From the NCBI GenBank assembly GCA_026400435.1, contig JAPLOZ010000015.1, positions 16,929 through 80,928 on the forward strand: a stretch of DNA of 64,000 nt. Direction: 5' to 3'. Position numbers and translations under genes: made by a program. The notes under the pieces are model-generated. The model did no database searches. It was not told the DNA's origin and was given only the letters and a program-made list of their open reading frames with translations. This document shows, piece after piece, positions 47,407-56,406 of this stretch. The stretch is from Hyphomicrobiales bacterium (lineage in GTDB: Bacteria > Pseudomonadota > Alphaproteobacteria > Rhizobiales > Rhizobiaceae). Each line of letters starts with the position of its first letter. Positions within the stretch are counted from its first letter, which is position 1.

Positions 47407-49124
47407 CAGGGCTTGTCCCCGTCCCGGAACTTGTTGGTGATCGGATACCTGCGGTCGCGCCCGAAGTTCTTCTTCGTGATCTTGACGCCGGGTGCCGCCT
47501 GCCGTCGCTTGTATTCGGCGATGTACAGCAGGTGTTCGATGCGCGTCACTGTTTCCCGTGCGTGGCCGCGCGCGACGATCTGGTCGACCCCCATCTCATG
47601 TTCGACCAGGCTTTCGAGGATGTCGTCGAGCACTGGATAGGGCGGCAGCGAATCCTGGTCGGTCTGGTTCTCGCGCAGTTCCGCCGACGGTGCCTTGTCG
47701 ATGATGTTTTTCGGGATGACCTCCCCCGATGGCCCGAGCGCGCCGGGCGGCACGGTCGTGTTGCGCCATGCTGACAGCGCATAGACCTGCATCTTGTAGA
47801 GGTCCTTGATCGGATTGAACCCGCCGTTCATGTCGCCGTAGAGCGTGGCGTAGCCGACCGACATTTCCGACTTGTTGCCGGTCGTCACCACCATCGAGCC
47901 GAACTTGTTGGAAATCGCCATCAGGATGGTGCCGCGCGCGCGGCTCTGCAAATTCTCCTCGGTGATGCCTTCCTTGGTGCCCTCGAACAGCCCCGCCAGC
48001 GCGTGCGAAAAGCCCTCGACCGGCTCGGCGATCGGCACGACGTCGTAGCGGCAGCCGAGCGCGCGCGCGCAATCTTCCGCATCCTTCAGCGAATCCTTCG
48101 ACGTGTAGCGATAGGGCATCATCACGGCGCGCAACCGCTCCTCGCCCAGCGCATCCACCGCCAGTGCGGCGCAGATCGCCGAATCGATGCCTCCGGAGAG
48201 ACCTAGCACCACGTTCTTGAAGCCGTTCTTGTTCACATAGTCGCGCAGACCCAGCATGCAGGCCCGGTAGTCCGCTTCCTCTTTCTCGGGGATGCGCGAC
48301 ATCGGCCCATCCACGCACACCCAGCCGTCGGGATTGTCCTTGTTCTGCGCACCTGCTGCGTCGCGGCCTCTCTTCCATTCAGTGACGACCAGCGTCTCCT
48401 CGAACTGGCTCATCTGGAAGGCCAGCGACTTGTCGGCCTGGATGGCGAACGATGCCCCGTCGAAAATCAGTTCGTCCTGGCCGCCAAGCTGGTTGGCGTA
48501 AACGATCGGCAGCCCGCACTCGATCACCTGCTTGATCACCACCTGCTGGCGCACGTCGACCTTGCCGCGATAGTAGGGCGAGCCGTTGGGCACCAGGATG
48601 ATTTCCGCGCCGCTCTCGGCCAGCGTCTCGCAGATGTCGACGTCGCCCCAGATGTCCTCGCAGATCGGGATGCCCAGCCGCACGCCGCGAAAGTTCACCG
48701 GGCCCGGCATGTCGGGGCCTGCCTGGAACACCCGCTTCTCGTCGAACTCGCCATAGTTCGGCAGGTCGAGCTTGAAGCGCTCGGCGATGATCTTGCCGCC
48801 GTCCGCGACGACGATGGAATTGTGAACGCCGCTCTTTCTTTTCAGCGGCGTGCCGATGATGAAACCCGGCCCGCCGTCCGCGGTATCCCTGGCAAAGTCG
48901 TTCGCCGCCCGTTCGCAGGCCGCGAGGAATGCCGGCTTCAGCACAAGATCCTCGGGCGGATAGCCGGCGATGAACAGTTCGGTGAACAGCACGAGATCGG
49001 CGCCTTGCCTTGCGGCGTCCGCCCTCGCCTCGCGCGCCTTTGCGAGGTTGCCGGCGACGTCGCCGACCGTCGGGTTCAGTTGCGCCACCGCAATGCGCAG
49101 CACGTCTGGGGCTTTCTTGGTCAT
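47406..49124 (-). CDS. nadE: glutamine-dependent NAD+ synthetase
   Basis: A 572-residue two-domain enzyme for the last step of NAD synthesis. N-terminal nitrilase-type glutaminase: Glu in FTELFIAGYPP, Lys in FKLDLPNYGEFDEKRVF, Cys in PICEDIW. C-terminal synthetase: ATP-binding loop LSGGIDSA near residue 310 and the TGNKSEMSVGY motif. The start is ATG at 49124. Fully intact. Confidence 0.95.
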   Translation of the reverse strand: MTKKAPDVLRIAVAQLNPTVGDVAGNLAKAREARADAARQGADLVLFTELFIAGYPPEDLVLKPAFLAACERAANDFARDTADGGPGFIIGTPLKRKSGVHNSIVVADGGKIIAERFKLDLPNYGEFDEKRVFQAGPDMPGPVNFRGVRLGIPICEDIWGDVDICETLAESGAEIILVPNGSPYYRGKVDVRQQVVIKQVIECGLPIVYANQLGGQDELIFDGASFAIQADKSLAFQMSQFEETLVVTEWKRGRDAAGAQNKDNPDGWVCVDGPMSRIPEKEEADYRACMLGLRDYVNKNGFKNVVLGLSGGIDSAICAALAVDALGEERLRAVMMPYRYTSKDSLKDAEDCARALGCRYDVVPIAEPVEGFSHALAGLFEGTKEGITEENLQSRARGTILMAISNKFGSMVVTTGNKSEMSVGYATLYGDMNGGFNPIKDLYKMQVYALSAWRNTTVPPGALGPSGEVIPKNIIDKAPSAELRENQTDQDSLPPYPVLDDILESLVEHEMGVDQIVARGHARETVTRIEHLLYIAEYKRRQAAPGVKITKKNFGRDRRYPITNKFRDGDKP

Positions 49125-49299
49125 GCCTCAGCGTTTAGCGCGACGTGGTGAGCCCCGCAATGCCGTTGGCCGCAGCGGGTCCTTGTGCCAAACATTGCCG
49201 CGCCTGCGCCGGGCGGCCGGACGCGGCGCTGGTGCGCTTGTCAGTTTGCGCGGGGTCTGGTTTACATCGCTTCCGTCTGGCGGGCCGAGGGAGATTCGT

Positions 49300-49911
49300 T
49301 TGTTAGGTTCCCTGGATAGAAGATCCCTGATCGTAGGCGCAGCTTCATATCTGGCGCTATTCGGCCGTGCGGAAGCCGCGCCCGGGAAGCGTTGGTATAT
49401 CGGCAGAATCCCCGATCAGCCGTTCGACATCCCGCTGGTCGATATGTCGCTGATTCCACAGCAGTTTCACCGTCACTCCGTGCCCTATTCGGGCCGGGAA
49501 GCCGTCGGAACGATCCTGATAAACAAGGCGCAGCGCTTCCTGTACTATATCGAAGCTCCCGGCAGGGCGATCCGCTTCGGGGTCGCGGTCGGTCGGGACG
49601 GCGCGAGATTCAGCGGGACGACAATCATCCAGCGCAGGGCCAAGTGGCCGACATGGACGCCCACCGCCAACATGCGCCGCCGCAATCCGAACCTGCCTGT
49701 GCGGGTGCTTGGCGGTCCACAAAATCCTCTCGGAGCCCGGGCGCTTTATCTCTATCGTGATGGGCGCGATACACTATTTCGTATCCACGGGACCAATGAA
49801 CCGTGGTCCATCGGCAACGCCGCGTCATCCGGCTGCATCCGGATGCTGAACGAGCATGTTTTTGAGCTCTTCGGTACGGTGCGCAACCGCGCGCGCGTTA
49901 TCGTTATCTAA
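49300..49911 (+). CDS. L,D-transpeptidase (YkuD family) with Tat-like signal
   Basis: A 203-residue enzyme. The start codon is probably TTG at 49300, with GAGGGAG 6 nt upstream; no ATG is available before the signal peptide. The signal has a twin-arginine pattern (DRRSLIVGAASYLALFGRAEA). The YkuD core includes HGTNEPWSIGNAASSGCIRM with catalytic Cys179. It would form 3-3 cross-links or attach proteins to peptidoglycan, which is relevant in polar-growing rhizobia that rely on L,D-transpeptidases. Confidence 0.85.
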   Translation: MLGSLDRRSLIVGAASYLALFGRAEAAPGKRWYIGRIPDQPFDIPLVDMSLIPQQFHRHSVPYSGREAVGTILINKAQRFLYYIEAPGRAIRFGVAVGRDGARFSGTTIIQRRAKWPTWTPTANMRRRNPNLPVRVLGGPQNPLGARALYLYRDGRDTLFRIHGTNEPWSIGNAASSGCIRMLNEHVFELFGTVRNRARVIVI

Positions 49912-49929
49912 GCAGACGGCCCCACCCCT

Positions 49930-50643
49930 TTAGTCGCCCGCATACCCCTCCAACGTTTCGGTCGCATAATTCTCGCCGATCGACATGGCGAGGATGCGCG
50001 AAATGTGCATGCGCGGCAGCCCGGTCTCCTTCGCCCACTCATTGATCTGGGTCTGCACCTTGAGCAGGTCCTTCTTGGAACCCGGCGTATCGGCGATGTC
50101 GAGCCCGGCGTCGCGCAGCGCCAGCACCATGTCGCGCGACAGGATGTAGCTGTCCCAGCCGAGCCAGCGCAGGAAATATTGCGCGGTAGCGCCGCCGAGC
50201 CGGCTGCCATGCTTGCCGAGATAGGTCGTCAGCCCGATCTGGTCGTCGGCCGGCCATGCCGCCATGAACCTGCCGAAGCTGCCATGCTCTTTGGCGATCC
50301 TTTCGACGAACATCGCGTTGTCGCGCACCGCCATGATCTTCTGGCCGTTGCGCACGATGCGCGTATCCGAAGTCAGGTCGTGCCAGAAATCCTCCGGCTG
50401 AAAAAGCAGCGTTTTCGGCTGGAAACCGAGGAAAGCCTCCTCGAACCCGGGCCATTTCGCCTCGATCACCCGCCAGACAAAGCCTGCGGCAAAGATGCGC
50501 TCAGCCATGGTGGACAGGATGCGGTCATCAGGGACTTCCGCCAGCGCCGCGTTGTCGGGCGCCGGCCCGAGCAGCTTCAGCAGTGCGGCCTCGCCGCCCT
50601 TGCGCCTGGCCGCGCGTTCGCGGATCTTCCTGAAACCTGCCAT
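49930..50643 (-). CDS. DNA-3-methyladenine glycosylase I-like protein
   Basis: A 237-residue helix-hairpin-helix protein related to Tag. The alignment is by pattern: AAGFVWRVIEAKWPGFEEAF, then DTRIVRNGQKIMAVRDNA, which matches the RHRGKI..NA region of E. coli Tag. The zinc-binding cysteines of classical Tag are not seen, so activity is uncertain. GAGGGTCCG precedes the ATG at 50643. It converges on the L,D-transpeptidase gene and is divergent from the DUF1003 gene. Confidence 0.75.
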   Translation of the reverse strand: MAGFRKIRERAARRKGGEAALLKLLGPAPDNAALAEVPDDRILSTMAERIFAAGFVWRVIEAKWPGFEEAFLGFQPKTLLFQPEDFWHDLTSDTRIVRNGQKIMAVRDNAMFVERIAKEHGSFGRFMAAWPADDQIGLTTYLGKHGSRLGGATAQYFLRWLGWDSYILSRDMVLALRDAGLDIADTPGSKKDLLKVQTQINEWAKETGLPRMHISRILAMSIGENYATETLEGYAGD

Positions 50644-50727
50644 CGGACCCTCGATACCGGCGGCTTTGTGACCGCCGCGCATCCTCCTATAAGGATGCTT
50701 CGCTGCCAAGCTCTTCAGGAGATCCGC

Positions 50728-51285
50728 ATGCACAGGACCCTTCCCGAACTCGCGGGCCGCTGGCTGGGGCGCAAGCCCGAGGCGCTCAGCGTCGAGGAAA
50801 CCAGCGCGCTCCAGAGCGCCATCGACCGCCAGCCCGTTTCGCGCGACGTCAACGTCGACGTCGCGAAGCAGGAGGATCTGGGCGACCGCATCGCCGACGG
50901 CATCGCGCGCATTGGCGGCTCGTGGAGCTTCATCATCACCTTCGTCCTGTTTCTGGTGGTCTGGACAATTGGCAATGTCTGGCTCCTCGGCCAACGGGTC
51001 TTCGACCCCTACCCGTTCATCTTCCTCAACCTCGTGCTGTCGATGGTCGCAGCGCTCCAGGCGCCGGTCATCATGATGTCGCAGAACCGCCAGAGCGCGC
51101 GCGACCGCATCGACGCCGCGCATGACTACGAGGTGAACCTGAAGGCCGAGATCGAGATCATGGCGCTGCACGAAAAGCTCGACGAGATGCGCCACAGCCA
51201 GATCATGATCCTGCGCGAGGACCTCGCCAAGCTGACCTCGCAACTGGAACGCATCGAGGCGCTGGTGACCGCGCCCAAGGCCTAA
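50728..51285 (+). CDS. DUF1003-family membrane protein
   Basis: A 185-residue protein of the DUF1003 family. Two membrane helices (WSFIITFVLFLVVWTIGNVWLL and PYPFIFLNLVLSMVAALQAPVIMM) are separated by a short loop and followed by a long helical tail ending in a coiled coil. CAGGAGATCC precedes the ATG. Function unknown. Its end overlaps the convergent dgkA stop by 4 bp. Confidence 0.87.
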   Translation: MHRTLPELAGRWLGRKPEALSVEETSALQSAIDRQPVSRDVNVDVAKQEDLGDRIADGIARIGGSWSFIITFVLFLVVWTIGNVWLLGQRVFDPYPFIFLNLVLSMVAALQAPVIMMSQNRQSARDRIDAAHDYEVNLKAEIEIMALHEKLDEMRHSQIMILREDLAKLTSQLERIEALVTAPKA

Positions 51286-51641
51286 AGCGGAACGCCCGTC
51301 GCGGCCTCCACCACGGCCAACCCCCACACGATCATCGCGATCATCACCGAGATCAGCACCGCCAGCGAACCGCAATCCTTGGCGAGCTGGATGTCGATGT
51401 CGAACTCGCGCGAGACGGCGTCGCAGGCGGCCTCGATGCCGGTGTTCAACACTTCAACCATAATCAGGAGCAGCAACACGCCGACCAGCAGCCAGTAGCC
51501 GCGCCAGGTTGTCGACAGGAACCAAGCGACCGGCACGGCGACCGCCAGAAGCGCCAGTTCCTGCTGGAAGGCCTTTTCCGATACCGACAGGCGCTGGAAC
51601 GCGCGCACCGAATTCTGCCAGGCCTTTATAAGCCGATCCAT
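51282..51641 (-). CDS. dgkA: diacylglycerol kinase
   Basis: A 119-residue integral-membrane kinase that phosphorylates diacylglycerol to phosphatidic acid for lipid recycling. Three membrane helices and the family signature EVLNTGIEAACDAVS (E-x-x-N-T-x-I-E) are clear. Convergent with DUF1003 (4-bp overlap). Confidence 0.92.
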   Translation of the reverse strand: MDRLIKAWQNSVRAFQRLSVSEKAFQQELALLAVAVPVAWFLSTTWRGYWLLVGVLLLLIMVEVLNTGIEAACDAVSREFDIDIQLAKDCGSLAVLISVMIAMIVWGLAVVEAATGVPL

Positions 51642-51739
51642 GATGGTCCCCGGATGTGGAAGGCGAACGCTTTACAGCAACTCGCAGCGAAATGGGAACG
51701 GCTTTTTGCCGCTCCCTCCCCGCGATCCGGCTTAGGTCT

Positions 51740-52156
51740 TCAATCGCCCACCTTGATATCGGGCGTCGACCGCTCGAACTGCGGCAGCCCATCGGTGATC
51801 TCATAGTAGTCGCCCTTGTCCGCCACGAATATGTGGGCTTCGGCCTTCAGACCGGTCGGCTGCTCGAATGCGCCCGCCATCACAGATATCTCGTCGGCTT
51901 CGTTGTGCTTCCAGAACAGCACCGAGCCGCACACCGCGCAAAATCCGCGCTTTGCAAAAGGCGAGGCAGCGAACCAGGTGATCGTTTCGCCGCTATTGAT
52001 GGTCAACGCGTCGTTTGCCACATTGGTCGCGGCAAAGTAGTGCCCGCTTTGTTTGCGGCATTGCGAGCAATGGCAATAGACGACGCCCCTCAGCGGACCC
52101 AATGCCGTGAAGCGGACCGCTCCACAGAGACACGATCCATTGTGCTGTTCTGTCAT
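51740..52156 (-). CDS. GFA-family zinc protein
   Basis: A 138-residue protein of the glutathione-dependent formaldehyde-activating (GFA/CENP-V) family. Zinc ligands: CLCG at residues 9-12, CHCSQC near 28-33, FCAVCGS near 73. A cytosolic single domain; substrate not known, most members lack proven formaldehyde activity. Confidence 0.88.
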   Translation of the reverse strand: MTEQHNGSCLCGAVRFTALGPLRGVVYCHCSQCRKQSGHYFAATNVANDALTINSGETITWFAASPFAKRGFCAVCGSVLFWKHNEADEISVMAGAFEQPTGLKAEAHIFVADKGDYYEITDGLPQFERSTPDIKVGD

Positions 52157-52477
52157 CTCAATCTCCGTTCAACTCACCCGCGATGCCACGATGTCTTGCA
52201 GACGCACCGATATTTTTCTGCGACGGCGCACTCAATTGCTGGGCTGAATGCGGTTGCAATTACAACGTATCGCCGCTTCGCAAGATATCGTGCGAACCGT
52301 TTCAAATTAAGGAAAATTTAGCTCGAAGTTCCCTATAGTCATCCGGCGTGAAGGTCGCCGTGGGGGTGCCAAGGCTTTCGCGGCATTGCAGACCTTACGC
52401 TGGTGCTCCTACCGAGTAGCCCAATTCGTCAACTGTATCCCTCGGGCGACGGTGGCGCGACAACGACGCAAGGTATC
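52157..52477. other. 321 bp intergenic region upstream of the GGDEF gene
   Basis: Divergent promoters for the GFA gene and the diguanylate cyclase must lie here. The part 52245-52345 is more AT-rich than its surroundings and includes AAATTAAGGAAAATTTA near 52303. I see no small gene and no clear terminator. Confidence 0.35.
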
Positions 52478-53551
52478 ATGAGTATGCAGCCCGCAGGCGC
52501 CACGGTTGAGAAGACCTCCGATTTGGCCGGAGACGTGCTGAAGACGATGCGCCAGCTCGGGGTCGTCGGTTTGCCGCGCAACTACGAGATTTTCTACGAA
52601 GCGCTGTCGGGCTCCAACAAGGAGCTGAGCCTTGAGGTGGTGTCGCTGAACAAGCGGCCGACGCAGGACGATCTCGACAAGATCGGCCGCAGGTTCTTCG
52701 CGCCCAACCACGCCAGCGGCATCGTCGAACACGCCCGCGAGACCATCGCCAAGGAACTTGAGGAAATCGCCTCGATCCTGCGCAACGAGCGCAGCCATGT
52801 CGAGAAATACGGCCGCATGCTGGGCCAGACGGCCGAAGGTCTCAACAGTCGCCTCGTCAGCAAGGACCTTTTGCAGAAGATCGTCGAGGTCATGTCGGTA
52901 GCCACGACCTCGACCATCGACCACGGCAGGCAGGTCGCCAGCGCGCTCAGCGAAAAGTCGCACGAACTCGAAAGCGTCAAGTCGAAGCTTGAGGAATACA
53001 AGGTCCTCGCCAACACCGATCCGCTCACCCAGATGTGGAACAGGCGCGCGTTCGACCGCGAAATCGCCGACATCTACAACAGCAACCGGGGCATCCTCTT
53101 CAAGGCGCTGATACTTGCCGACATCGACCGCTTCAAGGACATCAACGACCGTTTCGGCCACCCGGTCGGCGACCGCATCCTGCAGAGCGTTTCGGACATT
53201 TTCCGCTCCTCGATCCGGGCCGACATGTTCGCCGCGCGCACCGGCGGCGAGGAATTCGCCTTGATCGTCGAGGGAGCCAGCGAAGAAGCCACCTTCGGCA
53301 TCGCCGACCGTATCCGCATCCTCATCGAGCAGACGCCGTTCGTGAACCCGCAGACCAAGGCGCACTACGGCCCGGTCACAATCTCGATGGGCATCTGCAT
53401 GGCTTCGGAGGCAGACGGCCCGGAGGACCTGTACTCCAAGTGCGACCAGGCGCTCTATCGCTCGAAGGTCGCCGGCCGCAACCGGGTTACCCGCTTCTCC
53501 ACGCTGACGGAACGCGGCGGCAAAGGCTGGATGCTCTACAAGAAAGATTGA
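52478..53551 (+). CDS. GGDEF-domain diguanylate cyclase
   Basis: A 357-residue soluble protein. Residues 1-170 are helical and unassigned; residues 180-340 are a GGDEF domain (LTQMWNRRAFDREIAD, LADIDRFKDINDRFGH, RTGGEEFALI). The active-site motif is GGEEF, a catalytically competent variant. The I-site RxxD does not appear intact: the sequence before the motif reads RADMFAART. AAGG precedes the ATG at 52478; a second in-frame ATG lies two codons later. It lies just upstream of the toxin-antitoxin module. Confidence 0.87.
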   Translation: MSMQPAGATVEKTSDLAGDVLKTMRQLGVVGLPRNYEIFYEALSGSNKELSLEVVSLNKRPTQDDLDKIGRRFFAPNHASGIVEHARETIAKELEEIASILRNERSHVEKYGRMLGQTAEGLNSRLVSKDLLQKIVEVMSVATTSTIDHGRQVASALSEKSHELESVKSKLEEYKVLANTDPLTQMWNRRAFDREIADIYNSNRGILFKALILADIDRFKDINDRFGHPVGDRILQSVSDIFRSSIRADMFAARTGGEEFALIVEGASEEATFGIADRIRILIEQTPFVNPQTKAHYGPVTISMGICMASEADGPEDLYSKCDQALYRSKVAGRNRVTRFSTLTERGGKGWMLYKKD

Positions 53552-53558
53552 AAAGCCC

Positions 53559-53587
53559 TTTCCACATAAACTTTTACGACCTATACT
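53559..53587 (+). promoter_or_regulatory. promoter of the Xre/RES toxin-antitoxin operon
   Basis: TTTCCA (53559-53564, 4/6 to TTGACA) and TATACT (53582-53587, close to TATAAT) are 17 nt apart. Transcription would start near 53594, inside the palindrome at 53588-53605. Confidence 0.5.
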
Positions 53588-53605
53588 TTCTCCAGAAATG
53601 GAGAA
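53588..53605 (+). promoter_or_regulatory. palindromic operator overlapping the antitoxin leader
   Basis: TTCTCCAGAAATGGAGAA has perfect 7-bp arms TTCTCCA/TGGAGAA around GAAA. It directly follows the -10 box, and its right arm holds the GGAG (53600-53603) that is 6 nt before the ATG at 53610. A protein bound here would block both transcription initiation and, as RNA hairpin, ribosome access. This is the position expected for autoregulation by a Xre-type antitoxin. Confidence 0.65.
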
Positions 53606-53609
53606 TTTG

Positions 53610-53990
53610 ATGCTCCGCGCAAAATCCGAGGCACTGCCGGCACAGGAAGCCGCCGTCCTCACCCAGGCGGTGATCCGCTCCGCCGACCAGCTCGGCGTCA
53701 GTGCCCGCACATTGTCGGCCGTGCTCGGCGTGTCCGAGGCCACCGTCTCACGCATGCGCCGCAGCGACTTCCTGCTCGAACGCGGATCGAAACCTTTCGA
53801 GCTCGGCGTCCTGTTCGTGCGGCTGTTCCGCTCGCTCGACGCCATTGTCGGCGGCGACCAGTCTGTTGCCCGGGCCTGGATCAAAAACACCAACCTCACA
53901 CTCGGCGGCCGCCCGCTCGAGAAGATCGTCACCATCGCCGGATTGATCGATGTCATCGCCTATCTGGACAGCCGCCGCGCTCTCGTCTGA
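53610..53990 (+). CDS. antitoxin of the Xre/MbcA/ParS family
   Basis: A 126-residue antitoxin. An N-terminal helix-turn-helix (LGVSARTLSAVLGVSEATVSRMRR) is followed by the MbcA/ParS/Xre C-terminal domain (LFVRLFRSLDAIVGGDQSVARAWIKNTN... LGGRPLEKI). I place the start at ATG 53610 because GGAG lies 6 nt upstream; the in-frame ATG at 53598 is four codons earlier, inside the operator and without a Shine-Dalgarno site. It overlaps the RES toxin gene by 41 bp, a typical coupled TA arrangement. Confidence 0.85.
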   Translation: MLRAKSEALPAQEAAVLTQAVIRSADQLGVSARTLSAVLGVSEATVSRMRRSDFLLERGSKPFELGVLFVRLFRSLDAIVGGDQSVARAWIKNTNLTLGGRPLEKIVTIAGLIDVIAYLDSRRALV

Positions 53991-54723
53991 AGCCGTCCGG
54001 CTGGAGGGCAAGGTGTGGCGTCTGGTCGAGGCGCAGCACCGTGTCTCGACGCTGAAGCTTGTCGACACGCTGGACGAACAGGCGATACTCGAAGACTTGA
54101 TCGAGGAAACCAAGTCCACGATCCCCGCGGAATGCCGCGATCTCGACTACCTTCTGGCCACCCCATTCCGCTACGGTGCTGTCTATCCGCACGGCTCCCG
54201 GTTTCGCCGCGCCGGTCGGACACCTGGCGTCTTCTACGCCTCGGAAGAGGTCGCGACATCGGTCGCCGAGATGGCCTTCTGGCGGTTGCTTTTTTTCGCC
54301 GACTCGCCCGACACGCCATGGCCGCGGGATGCGGCCGAATACACCGCCTTCTCCGCCGCCATCCGCACCGACGGAGCTATCGATCTGACACGTCCCCCAC
54401 TGTCGTCGGATGCTATCAGGTGGACGGCGTTTTCCGACTACGAGGCATGCCAGGCCATCGCCGAAACCGCACGCGACGCCGGGCTTCTCGCGATCCGCTA
54501 CCAGTCGGCGCGCGATCCCGCGAAACGCGCGAATGTCGCGGTGCTTTCGTGCCTGGCCTTTGCAAAACCAAAGCCGGTGGACCGCCAGACCTGGCGCATC
54601 CGGCTGTCGTCATCAGGCGTGCAGGCGCTGTGCGAATTTCCCGACCAGCGCATCGGCTTCGGCCGCGCCGATCTTTCCGGTGATCCGAGGATTGTTGATC
54701 TCGTCTGGGACAGGACGGGCTGA
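53950..54723 (+). CDS. RES-domain toxin
   Basis: A 257-residue protein with the RES fold. Expected active-site features: WRLVE near residue 23, the arginine in PFRYGAVYPHGSRFRR near 72-85, FYASEEVATSVAEM (Tyr and Glu) near 94-107, and a late serine-containing AVLSCLAF. RES toxins degrade NAD+ by phosphorolysis or hydrolysis, or ADP-ribosylate targets, and are neutralised by the upstream Xre antitoxin. The ATG at 53950 lies inside the antitoxin gene. Length is slightly more than that of MbcT (about 190-240). Confidence 0.85.
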   Translation: MSSPIWTAAALSSEAVRLEGKVWRLVEAQHRVSTLKLVDTLDEQAILEDLIEETKSTIPAECRDLDYLLATPFRYGAVYPHGSRFRRAGRTPGVFYASEEVATSVAEMAFWRLLFFADSPDTPWPRDAAEYTAFSAAIRTDGAIDLTRPPLSSDAIRWTAFSDYEACQAIAETARDAGLLAIRYQSARDPAKRANVAVLSCLAFAKPKPVDRQTWRIRLSSSGVQALCEFPDQRIGFGRADLSGDPRIVDLVWDRTG

Positions 54724-54732
54724 GTCGCGGCC

Positions 54733-54763
54733 AAAGAAAAAGGCGCCGTCTCCGGCGCCTTCC
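54733..54763 (-). terminator. Rho-independent terminator after the DAHP synthase gene
   Basis: Stem AAGGCGCCG / CGGCGCCTT (54740-54748 with 54753-54761), loop TCTC. On the minus strand the hairpin is followed by TTTTTCTTTGG, ideal for ending the DAHP synthase transcript. On the plus strand it would end the RES gene less strongly. Confidence 0.88.
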
Positions 54764-54783
54764 TCAAAGCCTGTGAGAGACAA

Positions 54784-56154
54784 CTACTCCGCAGCGACCG
54801 TCTGCGCGGGGCGGGCCGATTTCTTCAGCAGCTCCGACACCAGGAAAGCCAGCTCGATCGCCTGGTCGGCGTTGAGGCGCGGATCGCAATGCGTGTGGTA
54901 GCGGTCCTGCAACTCGTCGTCGCGTATGGCGCGCGCGCCACCCGTGCATTCGGTGACGTTCTTGCCGGTCATCTCGATGTGGATGCCGCCCGGATGCGTG
55001 CCCTCGGCATGGTGCACCTCGAAGAAGGTCTGGACTTCCTTCAGGATGCGGTCGAACGGCCGCGTCTTGTAGCCCGCAGCCGTGATCGTGTTGCCGTGCA
55101 TCGGGTCGGACGACCACACCACCTCGCGGCCTTCCTTCTTCACCGCGCGCACCAGCTTGGGCAGGTGCTCGGCCACCTTGTCGGAGCCGAAGCGCGCGAT
55201 CAGCGTCAGCCGTCCCGGCTCGTTGTCGGGGTTCAGCATGTCGATGAGCTGCAATAGGCCGTCCGGCGTCAGCGACGGACCGCATTTCAGCCCGAGCGGG
55301 TTCTTGATGCCGCGACAGTATTCGAGATGCGCATGGTCGGGCTGGCGCGTGCGGTCGCCGATCCAGATCATGTGGCCTGACGTGGCGTACCAGTCGCCGC
55401 TGGTGGAATCGACGCGGGTCAGCGCCTCCTCGTAGCCGAGCAGCAGCGCCTCGTGGCTGGTGTAGAAATCCGTCTCGCGCAGCGCGTAGTTGCTCTCCGA
55501 GGTGATGCCGACGGCCTTAATGAAGTCCATCGTCTCGGTGATGCGGTTGGCAAGCGCCTCGTAGCGTTCGCCCTGCGGGCTGTCGGACACGAAGCCGAGC
55601 ATCCAGCGGTGAACGTTCTCCAGGCTCGCATAGCCGCCCTGGGCAAACGCGCGCAGCAGGTTCAGCGTCGCCGCCGACTGCCGATAGGCCATTTCCAGCC
55701 GCGCCGGATCCGGAATCCGCGACTTCGCGTCGAACTCGATGCCGTTGATGATGTCGCCGCGATAGGACGGCAGCGTCACGCCGTCCTTGGTCTCGTTGTC
55801 GGACGAGCGCGGCTTGGCGAACTGGCCGGCCACGCGGCCGACCTTCACCACCGGCTGTGCGCCGGCATAGGTCAGCACCACTGCCATCTGCAGGAACACG
55901 CGGAAGAAGTCGCGGATGTTGTCCGCACCGTGTTCGGCGAAGCTCTCGGCGCAGTCGCCGCCCTGCAGCAGGAACGCATTGCCCGCCGCGACCTGCGCGA
56001 GCTGCTTCTTCAGCTTGCGAGCTTCGCCTGCAAAAACCAGCGGCGGAAAGGTCGCCAGGCGAGCCTCGACATCCTTCAGCGCGGCGGCGTCCGGATAGGA
56101 CGGCACCTGCTGGATGGGCTTTGCTCTCCACGAATTCGGCGACCATTTCGTCAT
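54784..56154 (-). CDS. class II 3-deoxy-7-phosphoheptulonate synthase
   Basis: A 456-residue plant-type (class II) DAHP synthase, first enzyme of the shikimate pathway. Characteristic stretches: [12 protein letters not shown] near residue 63, [12 protein letters not shown] near 106, [21 protein letters not shown] near 290 and [16 protein letters not shown] near 345. The ATG at 56154 is favoured; the open frame upstream is not family-like. Fully intact. Confidence 0.94.
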   Translation of the reverse strand: MTKWSPNSWRAKPIQQVPSYPDAAALKDVEARLATFPPLVFAGEARKLKKQLAQVAAGNAFLLQGGDCAESFAEHGADNIRDFFRVFLQMAVVLTYAGAQPVVKVGRVAGQFAKPRSSDNETKDGVTLPSYRGDIINGIEFDAKSRIPDPARLEMAYRQSAATLNLLRAFAQGGYASLENVHRWMLGFVSDSPQGERYEALANRITETMDFIKAVGITSESNYALRETDFYTSHEALLLGYEEALTRVDSTSGDWYATSGHMIWIGDRTRQPDHAHLEYCRGIKNPLGLKCGPSLTPDGLLQLIDMLNPDNEPGRLTLIARFGSDKVAEHLPKLVRAVKKEGREVVWSSDPMHGNTITAAGYKTRPFDRILKEVQTFFEVHHAEGTHPGGIHIEMTGKNVTECTGGARAIRDDELQDRYHTHCDPRLNADQAIELAFLVSELLKKSARPAQTVAAE

Positions 56155-56305
56155 TGTCTTGATCCAGAACTTGGCCGGCTTTTTGTGCGCCGGCTGCTTT
56201 TTTCGACCCCGGATATGGGGATCGCGGCTCCTAACATGAAGCCCGGTCGCTATTCTAGCCCGGAATCCCCGCGAAATCGAATGGCTGCCCCTCGCGATTG
56301 GCGTT

Positions 56306-56375
56306 TCCTGTCCCCCGGGCAAGGGGAGAGGTGGTTCGCGAAGCGAACCGGTGAGGGGGGGTGCTGCACTTCAGC
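56306..56375. repeat. dispersed palindromic repeat element
   Basis: The stretch holds CCCCCGGGCAAGGGG, a perfect palindrome GGTTCGC-GAA-GCGAACC (56333-56349) and a following GTGAGGGGGG. This matches the layout of small GC-rich palindromic repeats found many times in Mesorhizobium and related genomes. It is non-coding and lies between the DAHP synthase and ParB-like genes. Copy number could not be checked here. Confidence 0.55.
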
Positions 56376-56406
56376 AGGCCGACCTCACCCGAATATCGGT
56401 CGGCCG

